From positions 4,822,001-4,886,000 of the forward strand of contig NC_013739.1 of assembly GCF_000025265.1 (NCBI RefSeq): DNA of 64,000 nt, given 5' to 3'. Each line of letters starts with the position of its first letter. Position 1 is the stretch's first letter. Origin of the DNA: Conexibacter woesei DSM 14684 (GTDB lineage Bacteria > Actinomycetota > Thermoleophilia > Solirubrobacterales > Solirubrobacteraceae). The position numbers and the translations under genes were made by a program. This document shows positions 1 to 10,116 of the stretch, one piece after another. The notes beneath the pieces were generated by a model. That model searched no databases and was not told the DNA's origin. It was given only the letters and a program-made list of their open reading frames with translations.

Positions 1-1211
1 GCGAGCGCGCCGGGTGCGGCGCCGGCGCGCACCGCCGCGGCGACCTCGGCGAGCGTGCCGGTCGCGACCGCGGCGCGCAGGTCGGCCATCAGCCGCGCGA
101 TGAACGACAGGTTGTGCAGCGTGACGAGCCGCAGCGCCGTCAGCTCGTGCGCGCCGAAGAGGTAGTGCAGGTAGGCGCGCGTGAAGCCCTCCGAGCAGGC
201 CGGGCACGGGCAGTCGTCCATGATCGGCTCGTTGACATGCTTCATGCGGCCCTTTGTCAGGTCGATCCGCCAGCGTCTGGCGGGGTCGGGCACGAGCGCC
301 ATGCCGTGGCGGCCGATCCGCGTCGGCATCGCGCAGTCGAACGTGTCGATGCCCAGCTCGACGCCGCGCACGAGGTCGTCGATCTCGCCGATGCCGAGCA
401 GGTGGCGCGGCTTCTCTGGCGCGACCTTCTCCAGCTCGTCCGTCGCCCAGCTGACGACCTCGTACATCTGCGGCTTGTCGGCGCCGAGCGAGCCGCCGAT
501 CGCGACGCCGGGCGCCGTCGTCTGCGCGACGTGGCGGGTCGCCGCGCGGCGCAGGTCCTCGTAGACGCCACCCTGGCTGATCGAGTAGAGCACCTGGCCG
601 GGCGTCGGATGCTGCTCGTGCCAGGCGATGCAGCGGTCGAGCCAACGGTGCGTGCGCTCGGTCGAGCGCTCGGTGTACTCGCGCGTGACGTGGAACGGCG
701 TGCACTCGTCGAACGCGAGCGCGATGTCGGAGCCGAGCGCGGCCTGCACCTCCATCGAGGTCTCGGGCGCCATGAAGCGCTCGCCGCCGTCGATGTAGGA
801 GCGGAAGCGGACGCCCTCCTCCTCGATTCCGAGGATCGCGCCGGAGCGCTCGGTGGGGTTGCCAGGGGCTCTGCGCCCCTTGATCTCGTCGGCGACGGTG
901 CCGTGTCCCATCGAGAAGACCTGGAAGCCGCCCGAGTCGGTGATGATCGGCGCCTGCCAGCGCATGAACTCGTGCAGACCGCCCAGCTCCCTGACCAGCT
1001 CCTCGCCGGGCGCGAGGAAGAGGTGGAAGGTGTTGCCGAGCACCATGTCGTAGCCGAGCGCGGCGACCTCGCGCGGCTCGAGGCCCTTGATCGTCCCCTT
1101 CGTCGCGAGCGGGACGAACGCGGGGGTGCGCACCTGTCCGTGCGCGAGGTTGAGCACGCCGGTGCGTGCGAGCGAGCCGGGGTCGCGGTGCTGGACGTCG
1201 AGCAGAGCCAT
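1..1211 (-). CDS. tgt: Queuine tRNA-ribosyltransferase (partial, 3' end outside window)
   Basis: This enzyme exchanges guanine at the wobble position of tRNAs with GUN anticodons for a queuine precursor. About 403 residues are visible and the C-terminus runs off the left edge. The translation carries ITDSGGFQVFS (active-site Asp), FDCAMPTRIGRHG (nucleophile loop) and the zinc-binding CPCPAC followed by a downstream His (LHYLF, TLHN). An extra loop of roughly 15 residues follows the SGGFQ region compared with proteobacterial enzymes. ATG at 1211 is the first good start. No strong ribosome binding site is visible. A terminator-bearing structured leader ends about 30 bases upstream, so attenuation is possible. 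The family assignment is secure; which precursor is used cannot be told from sequence. Confidence 0.95.
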   Translation of the reverse strand, partial: MALLDVQHRDPGSLARTGVLNLAHGQVRTPAFVPLATKGTIKGLEPREVAALGYDMVLGNTFHLFLAPGEELVRELGGLHEFMRWQAPIITDSGGFQVFSMGHGTVADEIKGRRAPGNPTERSGAILGIEEEGVRFRSYIDGGERFMAPETSMEVQAALGSDIALAFDECTPFHVTREYTERSTERTHRWLDRCIAWHEQHPTPGQVLYSISQGGVYEDLRRAATRHVAQTTAPGVAIGGSLGADKPQMYEVVSWATDELEKVAPEKPRHLLGIGEIDDLVRGVELGIDTFDCAMPTRIGRHGMALVPDPARRWRIDLTKGRMKHVNEPIMDDCPCPACSEGFTRAYLHYLFGAHELTALRLVTLHNLSFIARLMADLRAAVATGTLAEVAAAVRAGAAPGAL

Positions 1212-1237
1212 CGGCGCTTGACCCTAGCGACCCCGGA

Positions 1238-1422
1238 AACGAAACGGACCCGCGGGCAGGGAGCGCGCGGGTCCGTCTCTGGTAGGTAGGCCTCTCCTTG
1301 AACAGGGAACGAGCGCACCGGCACGGGGGTGAAAGCCCGGCGTCTCGCCCGCCGACCGGCCTTGGTCGACGGCTTTTCGTGCTGCGCGACCTCGTTGGGA
1401 TCTCCGGTGTCACAACAGAACG
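1238..1422 (-). ncRNA. Structured leader or small RNA of about 185 nt, unassigned
   Basis: The 417 bases between tgt and the MarR gene contain no convincing protein gene. On the minus strand they fold into nested pairs: AACGAG (1396-1391) with CTCGTT (1313-1308), GCGCA with TGCGC, GCACG with CGTGC, and AAAGCC (1376-1371) with GGCTTT (1337-1332). The last stem encloses two small hairpins (GACC/GGTC and GGCG/CGCC). An intrinsic terminator closes the unit and a promoter-like TTGCCT-16-TACGCT lies just upstream. The length resembles 6S RNA, but I do not see the 6S central bubble clearly. I also matched no PreQ1, TPP, SAM or cobalamin riboswitch consensus. It may be a stand-alone RNA or a tgt attenuator. 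Confidence 0.5.
1244..1276 (-). terminator. Intrinsic terminator hairpin upstream of tgt
   Basis: Two perfect 11-base arms (ACGGACCCGCG and CGCGGGTCCGT on the minus strand) enclose an 11-base loop and are followed by TTCGTTTCC. The T-rich tail is on the minus strand only. It lies about 30 bases before the tgt start, so it either ends a separate small RNA or attenuates tgt. Confidence 0.7.
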
Positions 1423-1428
1423 AAATCC

Positions 1429-1456
1429 AGCGTAACACAAGAACCGACCAAGGCAA
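1429..1456 (-). promoter_or_regulatory. Candidate promoter of the structured RNA
   Basis: Minus-strand TTGCCT (1456-1451), 16 bases, TACGCT (1434-1429). Initiation would fall near 1422, giving a transcript of about 185 nt up to the terminator. The match to the -35/-10 consensus is fair. Confidence 0.4.
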
Positions 1457-1463
1457 AAGCGTT

Positions 1464-1481
1464 TTCGCAAACATTTGCGAA
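1464..1481. promoter_or_regulatory. 18-bp palindrome, probable operator
   Basis: TTCGCAAA-CA-TTTGCGAA: two perfect 8-base arms around a 2-base spacer, in a locally AT-richer stretch. It lies 8 bases upstream of the -35 element of the candidate leader promoter. The regulator is unknown; the MarR gene starting at 2126 is the nearest regulator gene. Confidence 0.5.
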
Positions 1482-1628
1482 CATGGGCGCACAGACACGC
1501 TGTCAAATCGTTCACATAACCACCGCTCCTGCGCGCAACGCCGACGCGCCACCGGGCTCGGCGGCAGTCGGTCGCGTACGAGGTGTCGCGGCTGCGATCC
1601 GCGGCGGCGGCGGGCGAGCGCGCGGGCG

Positions 1629-2126
1629 CTAGCGCGCGGAGGGCAAGCGCTGCGCGGCGAGCACGCGCGCCCAGTACTGCGAGAGCAGTTCCAGCTCGTC
1701 ATCGCTGAAGTGCTCGAGGAAGCGGCGGCGGATGCCCTCGTGGTGCGTCGGCCTGGCGGCGGCGAGCAGCTCCACCCCCTCCTCGGTGATGACCGCGAAG
1801 GAGCCGCGCGCGTCGTTCGGGCACGGGGTCCGCTCCAGCAGGCCGTCGCGCTCCAGCCGGTCGACGAGCCGGCTCATGCCGCTGCGGCTCAGCAGCACTG
1901 AGTCGGCGAGGTCGCACATCCGCATCCGCCGATCGGGCGCGTCCGCAAGCTGCATCAGCACCTCGTAGGAGGTCAGCGGCAGCCTGTGCGCCGTCTCCAA
2001 CTCGGCGTCGAGCGCCTTCAGCAGCGACGCGTGGACGCGCAGCAGTCCCTTCCAGGCGCCCAGTTCTGTCGAACAGAGGCCAGGTGAGGCCTCGTCCTCG
2101 GCTGGTGTCAGGTCGGTCGCACTCAT
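1629..2126 (-). CDS. MarR-family transcriptional regulator
   Basis: A 165-residue winged-helix protein of typical MarR length. The recognition region reads MRMCDLADSVLLSRSGMSRLVDRLERDGLL, followed by a wing containing CPNDARGSFAVITEEG and an amphipathic C-terminal helix. MarR proteins act as dimers that repress nearby genes until they bind a small aromatic or acidic ligand. No obvious target enzyme lies next to it; the glycolytic operon behind it is housekeeping. The palindrome at 1464-1481 is a possible binding site. ATG at 2126 has no strong Shine-Dalgarno sequence. Confidence 0.88.
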   Translation of the reverse strand: MSATDLTPAEDEASPGLCSTELGAWKGLLRVHASLLKALDAELETAHRLPLTSYEVLMQLADAPDRRMRMCDLADSVLLSRSGMSRLVDRLERDGLLERTPCPNDARGSFAVITEEGVELLAAARPTHHEGIRRRFLEHFSDDELELLSQYWARVLAAQRLPSAR

Positions 2127-2191
2127 GTGATCGAACGGTGAAGCCCTGCTGGCCGCGAAGATAGCAGCGACCGGCGATGCAGAGAGTCAGA

Positions 2192-3871
2192 TCAGCGGCC
2201 TCTGTCGACCTCGCGCCGCAGCCGCTCGTTCGCCCGCTCCAGCTGATCGAGCGTCGACTTGCCGACCGAGACCGCGCCGACGGCGCGGTTGATCCGCGCG
2301 TTGATCTCGCGGTGCTGCTCCCCTCTGCGGCGCGCGAGCGTAGCGACGAGCTTGCTGCGCTCCTCGCGCAGCTTCTCGCGGCGCTGGTAGGACGAGGTCG
2401 GATCGTCGGCCGCGCTCGGCAGCACGTCGACCGGCTCGGCCCGCCTCGTTTCCGCGATCCCGCCGCCGAACGCCATGAACGCCGCCGACGGTCTCGCCGC
2501 CGCGGCCGGCTCCGGCTCGCCGAACAGCATCATGTTCTCGCCGATCTGGATGTGCTCGTCCGGCCGCGCGTCGGAGTAGAGCGCCTCGTAGACGCCGGGC
2601 TCGCTTCTGCGCCGCTCCGGCGGCTCGTCCAGCTCGCCGTCCTCGACCGCGGGCTTCAGCTCGATCGCGTGGTTGCGCTCTTCCTCGATCCGCGAGGCGA
2701 GCGTCTTGAGCAGTATGTCCGATGGCAGGAACAGGAAGCTCATCTGGTGGCGCGGTCTCGGCGACCGGCGGATGAAGCGGCCGACGACCTGGCGGAAGAA
2801 CAGCTCGGTGCGCGCCGAGGTCGCGTACACGCCGACGCGCAGGCGCGGGATGTCGACGCCCTCGGAGACCATCAGCACGGACACGATCCAGCGCTGCGTG
2901 CTGGCGGCGAAGCGCGCGATTCTCTGCGACGCGTCGACCTCGTCGGAGGTGACGATCATCGGCGTCTCGCCCGATATCCGCTCCAGCTGCGCGGCCAGCT
3001 GGAACGCGTGCTGCTTGTCCATCGCGATCACGAGCCCGCCCGCGTCCGGGTGCTCGCCTCCGCGGATCTCCCCCAGCTTCGCGTCGGCGTCGATCAGCAC
3101 GCGACGGATCCAGTCGCCGTCGCCGTCGAGCGCCGTCCGCAGCCGGCGCGCGTCCTCGTTGCGCGGCAGCACGACCGAGAAGTCGGCGCGACGGCGGCGG
3201 CCGTCGCTCGTCCACTCCATGTCGCCGTCGTACGGCTGGAACGTGATCGGCCGGCAGACGCCGTCGACCAGCGCCTGCGTGTACGAGTACGAGTACGACG
3301 CGGCGGAGACGCCGTCGGCGTCGTACTCGACCCACGGGATCGGCGAGTTGTCCGAGCGGAACGGGGTGCCGGACAGCAGCAGCCGCTTCTGCGCCTTCGC
3401 GAACGCGTCCATCGCCGTCGCGCCCCAGGCGGCGTGCTCGCCCATGTGGTGCGGCTCGTCGGCGATCAGGAGCGTGCGGCGGGCGTTGCACGCCGTCCGG
3501 TGCGGTCTCGCGCCGGCCGCGACCGCCTGGTAGGTGACGACGACGCCATCGCGGTCGGACGGCTCGGGACCCTCCGCATTCGGGCGGTTGGGCTCCAGGT
3601 CCATCCCGTAGCGGGCGGCGTCGGCCGCCCACTGGCGGCAGATGTGGGCGGTCGGCGCAAGGATCGCGACGCGCTGCACGGCGCCGCTGGAGAGCATGTC
3701 GTAGGCGACCCGCAGGCCGAACGTCGTCTTGCCCGCGGCCGGCGTCGCGGAGGCGAGGAAGGCGTCGCCCTCGTGCTCGGCCAGCACCTCGATCGCCTTC
3801 GTCTGCCACGCGCGCAGGGGCCGGGTCTCCGGCCAGGGCGGGAGCGCGGCCTTGCGTCTCGCCCCGTTCAC
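2192..3871 (-). CDS. Superfamily II DEAD/DEAH-type helicase
   Basis: A 559-residue helicase or translocase with a two-RecA core. Motif I is SATPAAGKTT near the N-terminus, motif II is the variant IADEPHHMG, motif III is LLLSGTPFR, and motif VI is QVVGRFIRR. The layout resembles helicase subunits of restriction or phage-defence systems, but no nuclease or methylase partner is nearby. The GTG start at 3871 overlaps the gpmI stop (GTGA), so it is translationally coupled to the glycolytic operon gap-pgk-tpiA-gpmI. The C-terminal 120 residues are charged and coil-like. The nucleic-acid substrate is unknown and the link with glycolysis may only be co-expression. Confidence 0.88.
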   Translation of the reverse strand: MNGARRKAALPPWPETRPLRAWQTKAIEVLAEHEGDAFLASATPAAGKTTFGLRVAYDMLSSGAVQRVAILAPTAHICRQWAADAARYGMDLEPNRPNAEGPEPSDRDGVVVTYQAVAAGARPHRTACNARRTLLIADEPHHMGEHAAWGATAMDAFAKAQKRLLLSGTPFRSDNSPIPWVEYDADGVSAASYSYSYTQALVDGVCRPITFQPYDGDMEWTSDGRRRRADFSVVLPRNEDARRLRTALDGDGDWIRRVLIDADAKLGEIRGGEHPDAGGLVIAMDKQHAFQLAAQLERISGETPMIVTSDEVDASQRIARFAASTQRWIVSVLMVSEGVDIPRLRVGVYATSARTELFFRQVVGRFIRRSPRPRHQMSFLFLPSDILLKTLASRIEEERNHAIELKPAVEDGELDEPPERRRSEPGVYEALYSDARPDEHIQIGENMMLFGEPEPAAAARPSAAFMAFGGGIAETRRAEPVDVLPSAADDPTSSYQRREKLREERSKLVATLARRRGEQHREINARINRAVGAVSVGKSTLDQLERANERLRREVDRGR

Positions 3872-5415
3872 GCCTGCAGAAGCGACGTGCCCGTCATCTG
3901 CTCGGGCTGGTCGATGCCGAGCAGTTGCAACAGGGTCGGCGTCACGTCGGCCAGGATCCCGCCGTCGCGCAGCCGCACGCCCGGCGCGGTCACGATCACC
4001 GGGACCGGGTTGAGCGAGTGCGCGGTGTTCGGGCTGCCGTCCGGCTCCAGCATGTGGTCGGCGTTGCCGTGGTCGGCGGTGATCAGCAGCACGCCGCCGC
4101 TCTCGTGGACCGCGCGCACGACCTCGCCGAGGCACGCGTCGGCCGTCTCGACGGCCTTCACGGCCGCCGGGATCACGCCGGTGTGGCCGACCATGTCGGG
4201 GTTGGCGAAGTTGATGATCCCGAAGCGCGGCTCGTCCTCGTTCCACGCCTGCACGAACAGCCGCGCGGCCTCGTACGCGCTCATCTCCGGCTTGTGGTCG
4301 TACGTCGGCACGTCGCGCGGGGAGGGCGCCAGCTCGCGCCGCTCGCCGTCGTACGGGTGCTCCTCGCCGCCGTTGAAGAAGTACGTCACGTGCGGGTACT
4401 TCTCCGTCTCGGCGACGTGCAGCTGCTTGGCGCCGGCCGCTGCCAGGACGCTCGCGAGCGTGACGTCGGGACGCGCCGGCGGGAACGCGACCGGGTAGGA
4501 CCAGTCCTCGTTGTACTCGGTCATGCAGACATAGCGTGCGACCGGTGCCGCGCCTCTGCGGTCGACCTCGGCGAACGCCGGGTCGGCGAGCGCGAGCGTG
4601 ATCTCGCGCATCCGGTCGGGGCGGAAGTTGATCGCGACGACGCTGTCGCCGGGGCGGATCGTCGCCTCGGCGCCGACCGTCGTCGGCTGGACGAACTCGT
4701 CCGTCTCGCCGCGCGCGTAGGCGGCCTCGACAGCGGCGGGGCCGCTGTCGGCATGGAACGCGGCGACGCCGTGCACGAGCAGGTCGTACGCGAGCTGGAC
4801 GCGGTCCCAGCGCTTGTCGCGATCCATCGCGAAGTAGCGGCCGACGACCGAGCCGATGCGGCCGACGCCGGCCTCCGCCAGCCAGCCCTCGACGGTGCTG
4901 AGATAGCCCGCGCCGGCCGTCGGCAGCGTGTCGCGGCCGTCGGTGAAGGCGTGCACGACGAGGTCGCCGGCTCCCAGCTCGGCAGCGAGGCCGATCAGCG
5001 CCTTCAGGTGTCTCATCGACGAGTGCACGCCACCCTCGGAGACGAGCCCGATCAGGTGGACGCGGCCGCCCGGCGCGACGCCCTCGAACGCCGCGCGAAG
5101 CACGTCGTTCTGCGCCATCGTGCCGTTCTCGACCGCCTCGTCGATGCGCGTCAGGTCCTGCTTGACGACGGCGCCGGCGCCGAGGTTGAGGTGGCCGACC
5201 TCGGAGTTGCCCATCTGGCCCTCGGGCAGGCCGACGGCCTTGCCCTTCGCCGTCAGCTGCGTCGTCGCGTAGGCGTTCCACAGCTCGTCGAAGACGGGCG
5301 TGTGCGCGAGCGAGATCGCGTTGCCCGGCCCGTCCGGCGCCAGGCCCCACCCGTCGAGCACGACGAGCGCGGCGCGCGGCGCCGGAAGCTGCTCAGCTCC
5401 GCGCGGCAGCGTCAT
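3868..5415 (-). CDS. gpmI: 2,3-bisphosphoglycerate-independent phosphoglycerate mutase
   Basis: A 515-residue cytoplasmic Mn-dependent enzyme interconverting 3- and 2-phosphoglycerate. It is of normal length for the alkaline-phosphatase-like iPGM family. It begins with ALVVLDGWG, carries the phosphorylated serine in QMGNSEVGH, the metal-binding DGRD and FRPDR motifs, and ends with ADHGNAD and the late NTAHS loop. The ATG at 5415 overlaps the tpiA stop (ATGA), and its own stop overlaps the helicase start. It occupies the slot where many actinobacteria have secG after tpiA. Confidence 0.97.
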   Translation of the reverse strand: MTLPRGAEQLPAPRAALVVLDGWGLAPDGPGNAISLAHTPVFDELWNAYATTQLTAKGKAVGLPEGQMGNSEVGHLNLGAGAVVKQDLTRIDEAVENGTMAQNDVLRAAFEGVAPGGRVHLIGLVSEGGVHSSMRHLKALIGLAAELGAGDLVVHAFTDGRDTLPTAGAGYLSTVEGWLAEAGVGRIGSVVGRYFAMDRDKRWDRVQLAYDLLVHGVAAFHADSGPAAVEAAYARGETDEFVQPTTVGAEATIRPGDSVVAINFRPDRMREITLALADPAFAEVDRRGAAPVARYVCMTEYNEDWSYPVAFPPARPDVTLASVLAAAGAKQLHVAETEKYPHVTYFFNGGEEHPYDGERRELAPSPRDVPTYDHKPEMSAYEAARLFVQAWNEDEPRFGIINFANPDMVGHTGVIPAAVKAVETADACLGEVVRAVHESGGVLLITADHGNADHMLEPDGSPNTAHSLNPVPVIVTAPGVRLRDGGILADVTPTLLQLLGIDQPEQMTGTSLLQA

Positions 5416-6172
5416 GCCGACGCCGCTCCCACGATCGTCGAGAACGGCTCGGCCTCGAGGCTGGCGCCGCCGACGAGCCCGCCGTCGACGTCCGGCAGCG
5501 CGAGCAGCTCCGCCGCGTTGTCGGCCTTCATCGAGCCGCCGTAGAGCACACGCACGCGCTGCGCCGCGTCCTCGGAGCGCTGGCCGACGAGCGCCCGCAC
5601 GAAGGCGCACGCCTCCTGCGCCTGCTCGGGCGTCGCGGTCAGGCCGGTGCCGATCGCCCAGATCGGCTCGTACGCGATCACGACGTCGGCGAGCCTGTCC
5701 TCGGGGACCTTCGCGAGATCCTCCTGGATCTGGTGGCGGAGCTTGCGCTCGGTGTCGCCGCGCTCGCGCTCCTCCTCGGTCTCGCCGACGCAGAGGATCG
5801 GCTCCAGGCCCGCCTCCAGCGCCTTCGGCACCTTCAGCGCCAGCGCCTTGTCGGTCTCGCCGAAGTACTCGCGCCGCTCTGAGTGACCGAGGATCACGCC
5901 GTGGACGTCCAGCTCGCTCAGCATCGGCGCCGAGACCTCGCCGGTGAACGCGCCCTGGTCGGCGTAGTGCATGTTCTGCGCGTAGACGCGCACGATCGAG
6001 CCGCGCGCGGAGTCGACCATCGCCTGCAGCGACGTGAACGGCGGGCAGATGCCGACGTCGACCGAGTCGAACGTCGCGACGCGCGGCAGCAACGCCTGGA
6101 TGAACGCCTCCGCCTCTTCGACCGTCTTGTGCATCTTCCAGTTGCCCGCGATCAGCGGGGTCCGAGCAGCAG

Positions 6173-6176
<4 letters not shown>
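5412..6176 (-). CDS. tpiA: Triosephosphate isomerase
   Basis: A 254-residue TIM barrel interconverting dihydroxyacetone phosphate and glyceraldehyde 3-phosphate. Visible motifs are the N-terminal GNWKMHK (active-site Asn and Lys), HSERREYFGE (catalytic His), AYEPIWAIGTG (catalytic Glu and hinged loop) and YGGSMK. The start is TTG at 6176, overlapping the pgk stop as TTGA. No better ATG fits the conserved N-terminus, so coupling to pgk translation is likely. It is the third gene of the glycolytic operon. Confidence 0.97.
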
Positions 6177-8358
<2,182 letters not shown>

Positions 8359-8459
8359 CTACAGAATGGCAAGAGGAACGCCGGTCGATAGCTGCCCGGC
8401 GGGGTCGCGAAGGGTATCGTGCTTCGCACTGCGAGTTCCTCGTCGGCGTCCGTACTCCG

Positions 8460-10049
8460 CTACGCCCGGCGAACTCGCGGTCTGCTCCTCGGACTCGCCG
8501 CCCTCACCGCGTCGGCGAGCGCGGCGACCGCGCGATCGACCGCCGGCACGGTCAGGTTGGCGTAGCCGACGACCAGCGCGGGGCGGCCGTGGCCGAGCCC
8601 GTCGAGCGCGACGCCGCGGGCGTGGGCGACGGCGAGGACCGCCTCCTCCTCAGCGCCGGCGGGCAGCCTCAGGACCGCGTGCAGGCCGGCCGCGACGCCC
8701 TCGACCTCCACCTCGGGAAGCTCGCGTTCCAGCGCCGCGAGGAGCGCGTCGCGCTGGCGGCGGTAGCGGCGGCGCTGACGGCGCAGGTGGCGGTCCAGCT
8801 CGCCGCGTTCGATCAGGTCGGCGAGCGCGAGCTGGTCGATCGGCGCCGGCACGCCGCCGAGGCGGCGCTGCCCGTCGAGCACCGGCTCGACGAGCGGGCG
8901 TGGCAGCACGAGCCAGCCGAGCCGCACGGCCGGTGCGAGCGTCTTGCTGGCGGTGCCGCCGTAGACGACGACATCGGGCGCGAGGCCCTGGAGCGAGCCG
9001 ACCGGCTTGCGGTCGTAGCGGAACTCGGCGTCGTAGTCGTCCTCGACGATCACCGCGCCGGTCCGCTGCGCCCACTCGACGAGCAGGGTGCGACGGCGGG
9101 AGGAGAGCACGGCGCCCGTCGGGAACTGGTGCGCGGGCGAGATGCCGACGGCGTCGACGCCGAGGTCGGCGATCGCGTCGACGTCCGCGCCGGAGGCGTC
9201 GACGTCGAGCGCGACGCTCTCGATGCCCGCCGCCTCCGAGGTCTGCCGCCACCCGCGCCAGCCCGGCACCTCGACCGCGACGCGCCGCACGCCCTGCCGC
9301 GCGAGCGTCGCCCACAGCAGGTCCAGCCCCTGCCGCAGCCCGCTCGTGACGACGATCTGGTCGGGTGCTGCACGCACGCCCCGGACCCGTCCGAGATAGG
9401 CCGCGAGCGTCGCGCGGAGCTCGATCGCGCCGGCAGGGTCGGGGTAGCCGAGCCGCTCGTCCGGGATCGTCCGCAGCACACGGCCGACGGCTGCGAGCCA
9501 CGCCGCACGGGGGAAGCCGTCGAGGGCGGGCAGGGCGGGCCGGAGATCATGCTTCACCTGTTGCGCCGCGGCCCTTCTGGCGCCGAGCACGGCCCCCCAC
9601 GCGTCGGTGCCGCCGAGCGCGTCACCGGCCGCGCCCGCTCCGCCGCTGCCCGCACCGCCGCCGTCCGCTCCCGCGCCCGCTCTGCCGCCGCCCGCCCACG
9701 CTCCGCCGCCCACACCACCCGCTCTGCCGCCGCCCGCCCACGCTCCGCCGCTCGCGCCCGCGCCGCCCGTGCCGGCACCACCCGCACCCGCACCCGCACC
9801 CGCGCCCGCCCCGCCCACCGTCGTCCCTCCCCCGCGGCGCGTCACGAGGTAGCCCTCGGCGGCGAGCTGCGCGTACGCCTCCACGACGACGCCGCGCGAG
9901 ACGCCGAGCTGCGCGGCGAGCGCGCGGGTCGACGGCAGGCGCGTGCCCACGGCGAGGCGGCCGGAGCGGACCGCTTCGCGCAGCGCGTGCTCGGCGCGGC
10001 GGCGCAGCGTCGTGCCTGGAGCGGCGTCGAGGTCGAGCAGCAGATCCAC
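8460..10049 (-). CDS. MocR/PdxR-type regulator (GntR DNA-binding domain plus aminotransferase fold)
   Basis: A 529-residue fusion. Residues 1-75 form a GntR winged helix (LPSTRALAAQLGVSRGVVVEAYAQL). Residues about 160-525 form a class I aminotransferase-like domain with the PLP lysine context GGTASKTLAPAVRLGW and VEDDYDAEFRY. Family members sense pyridoxal phosphate and control B6 or related genes. The linker of roughly 70 residues is almost pure Gly/Ala with repeated GGGRAG and GAGAGAG units and is longer than usual. The gene diverges from a flavin-nucleotide-binding protein, which is the likely target, and pdxH lies close by. Confidence 0.9.
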   Translation of the reverse strand: MDLLLDLDAAPGTTLRRRAEHALREAVRSGRLAVGTRLPSTRALAAQLGVSRGVVVEAYAQLAAEGYLVTRRGGGTTVGGAGAGAGAGAGGAGTGGAGASGGAWAGGGRAGGVGGGAWAGGGRAGAGADGGGAGSGGAGAAGDALGGTDAWGAVLGARRAAAQQVKHDLRPALPALDGFPRAAWLAAVGRVLRTIPDERLGYPDPAGAIELRATLAAYLGRVRGVRAAPDQIVVTSGLRQGLDLLWATLARQGVRRVAVEVPGWRGWRQTSEAAGIESVALDVDASGADVDAIADLGVDAVGISPAHQFPTGAVLSSRRRTLLVEWAQRTGAVIVEDDYDAEFRYDRKPVGSLQGLAPDVVVYGGTASKTLAPAVRLGWLVLPRPLVEPVLDGQRRLGGVPAPIDQLALADLIERGELDRHLRRQRRRYRRQRDALLAALERELPEVEVEGVAAGLHAVLRLPAGAEEEAVLAVAHARGVALDGLGHGRPALVVGYANLTVPAVDRAVAALADAVRAASPRSRPRVRRA

Positions 10050-10116
10050 TTGGCCTCAGATTCTCGCGCATGATTGGCCCTTTTCCAAGGAGCCAAGTTC
10101 TCGTAGGTTGGCAGCC
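10050..10116. promoter_or_regulatory. Divergent promoter region with TTGGC repeats
   Basis: The 67 bases between the MocR gene and the flavin-binding gene carry TTGGCC at 10050, TTGGCC at 10074 and TTGGCA at 10108 in direct orientation. GCCAA at 10092-10096 is inverted to the middle copy. MocR regulators usually bind short repeats in such divergent intervals, so this is the expected operator, inferred from repeats only. Confidence 0.45.

Noticed and set aside
1238-1422. Identification of the structured RNA as 6S RNA
   Set aside because: The length fits, but I see a branched junction rather than the single long rod with a central bubble, so the name was not assigned.
1464-1481. LexA (SOS) box
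   Set aside because: The palindrome lacks the CGAAC-N4-GTTCG pattern of Gram-positive SOS boxes, and no SOS gene follows.
257-1702. Long minus-strand frame spanning tgt and its leader
   Set aside because: It is Ser/Arg-rich low-quality translation in the wrong frame; the tgt frame has all family motifs.
9607-9852. Plus-strand Pro/Ala-rich frame opposite the MocR linker
   Set aside because: It is the antisense of the Gly/Ala linker of the MocR regulator, with no ribosome binding site or family match.
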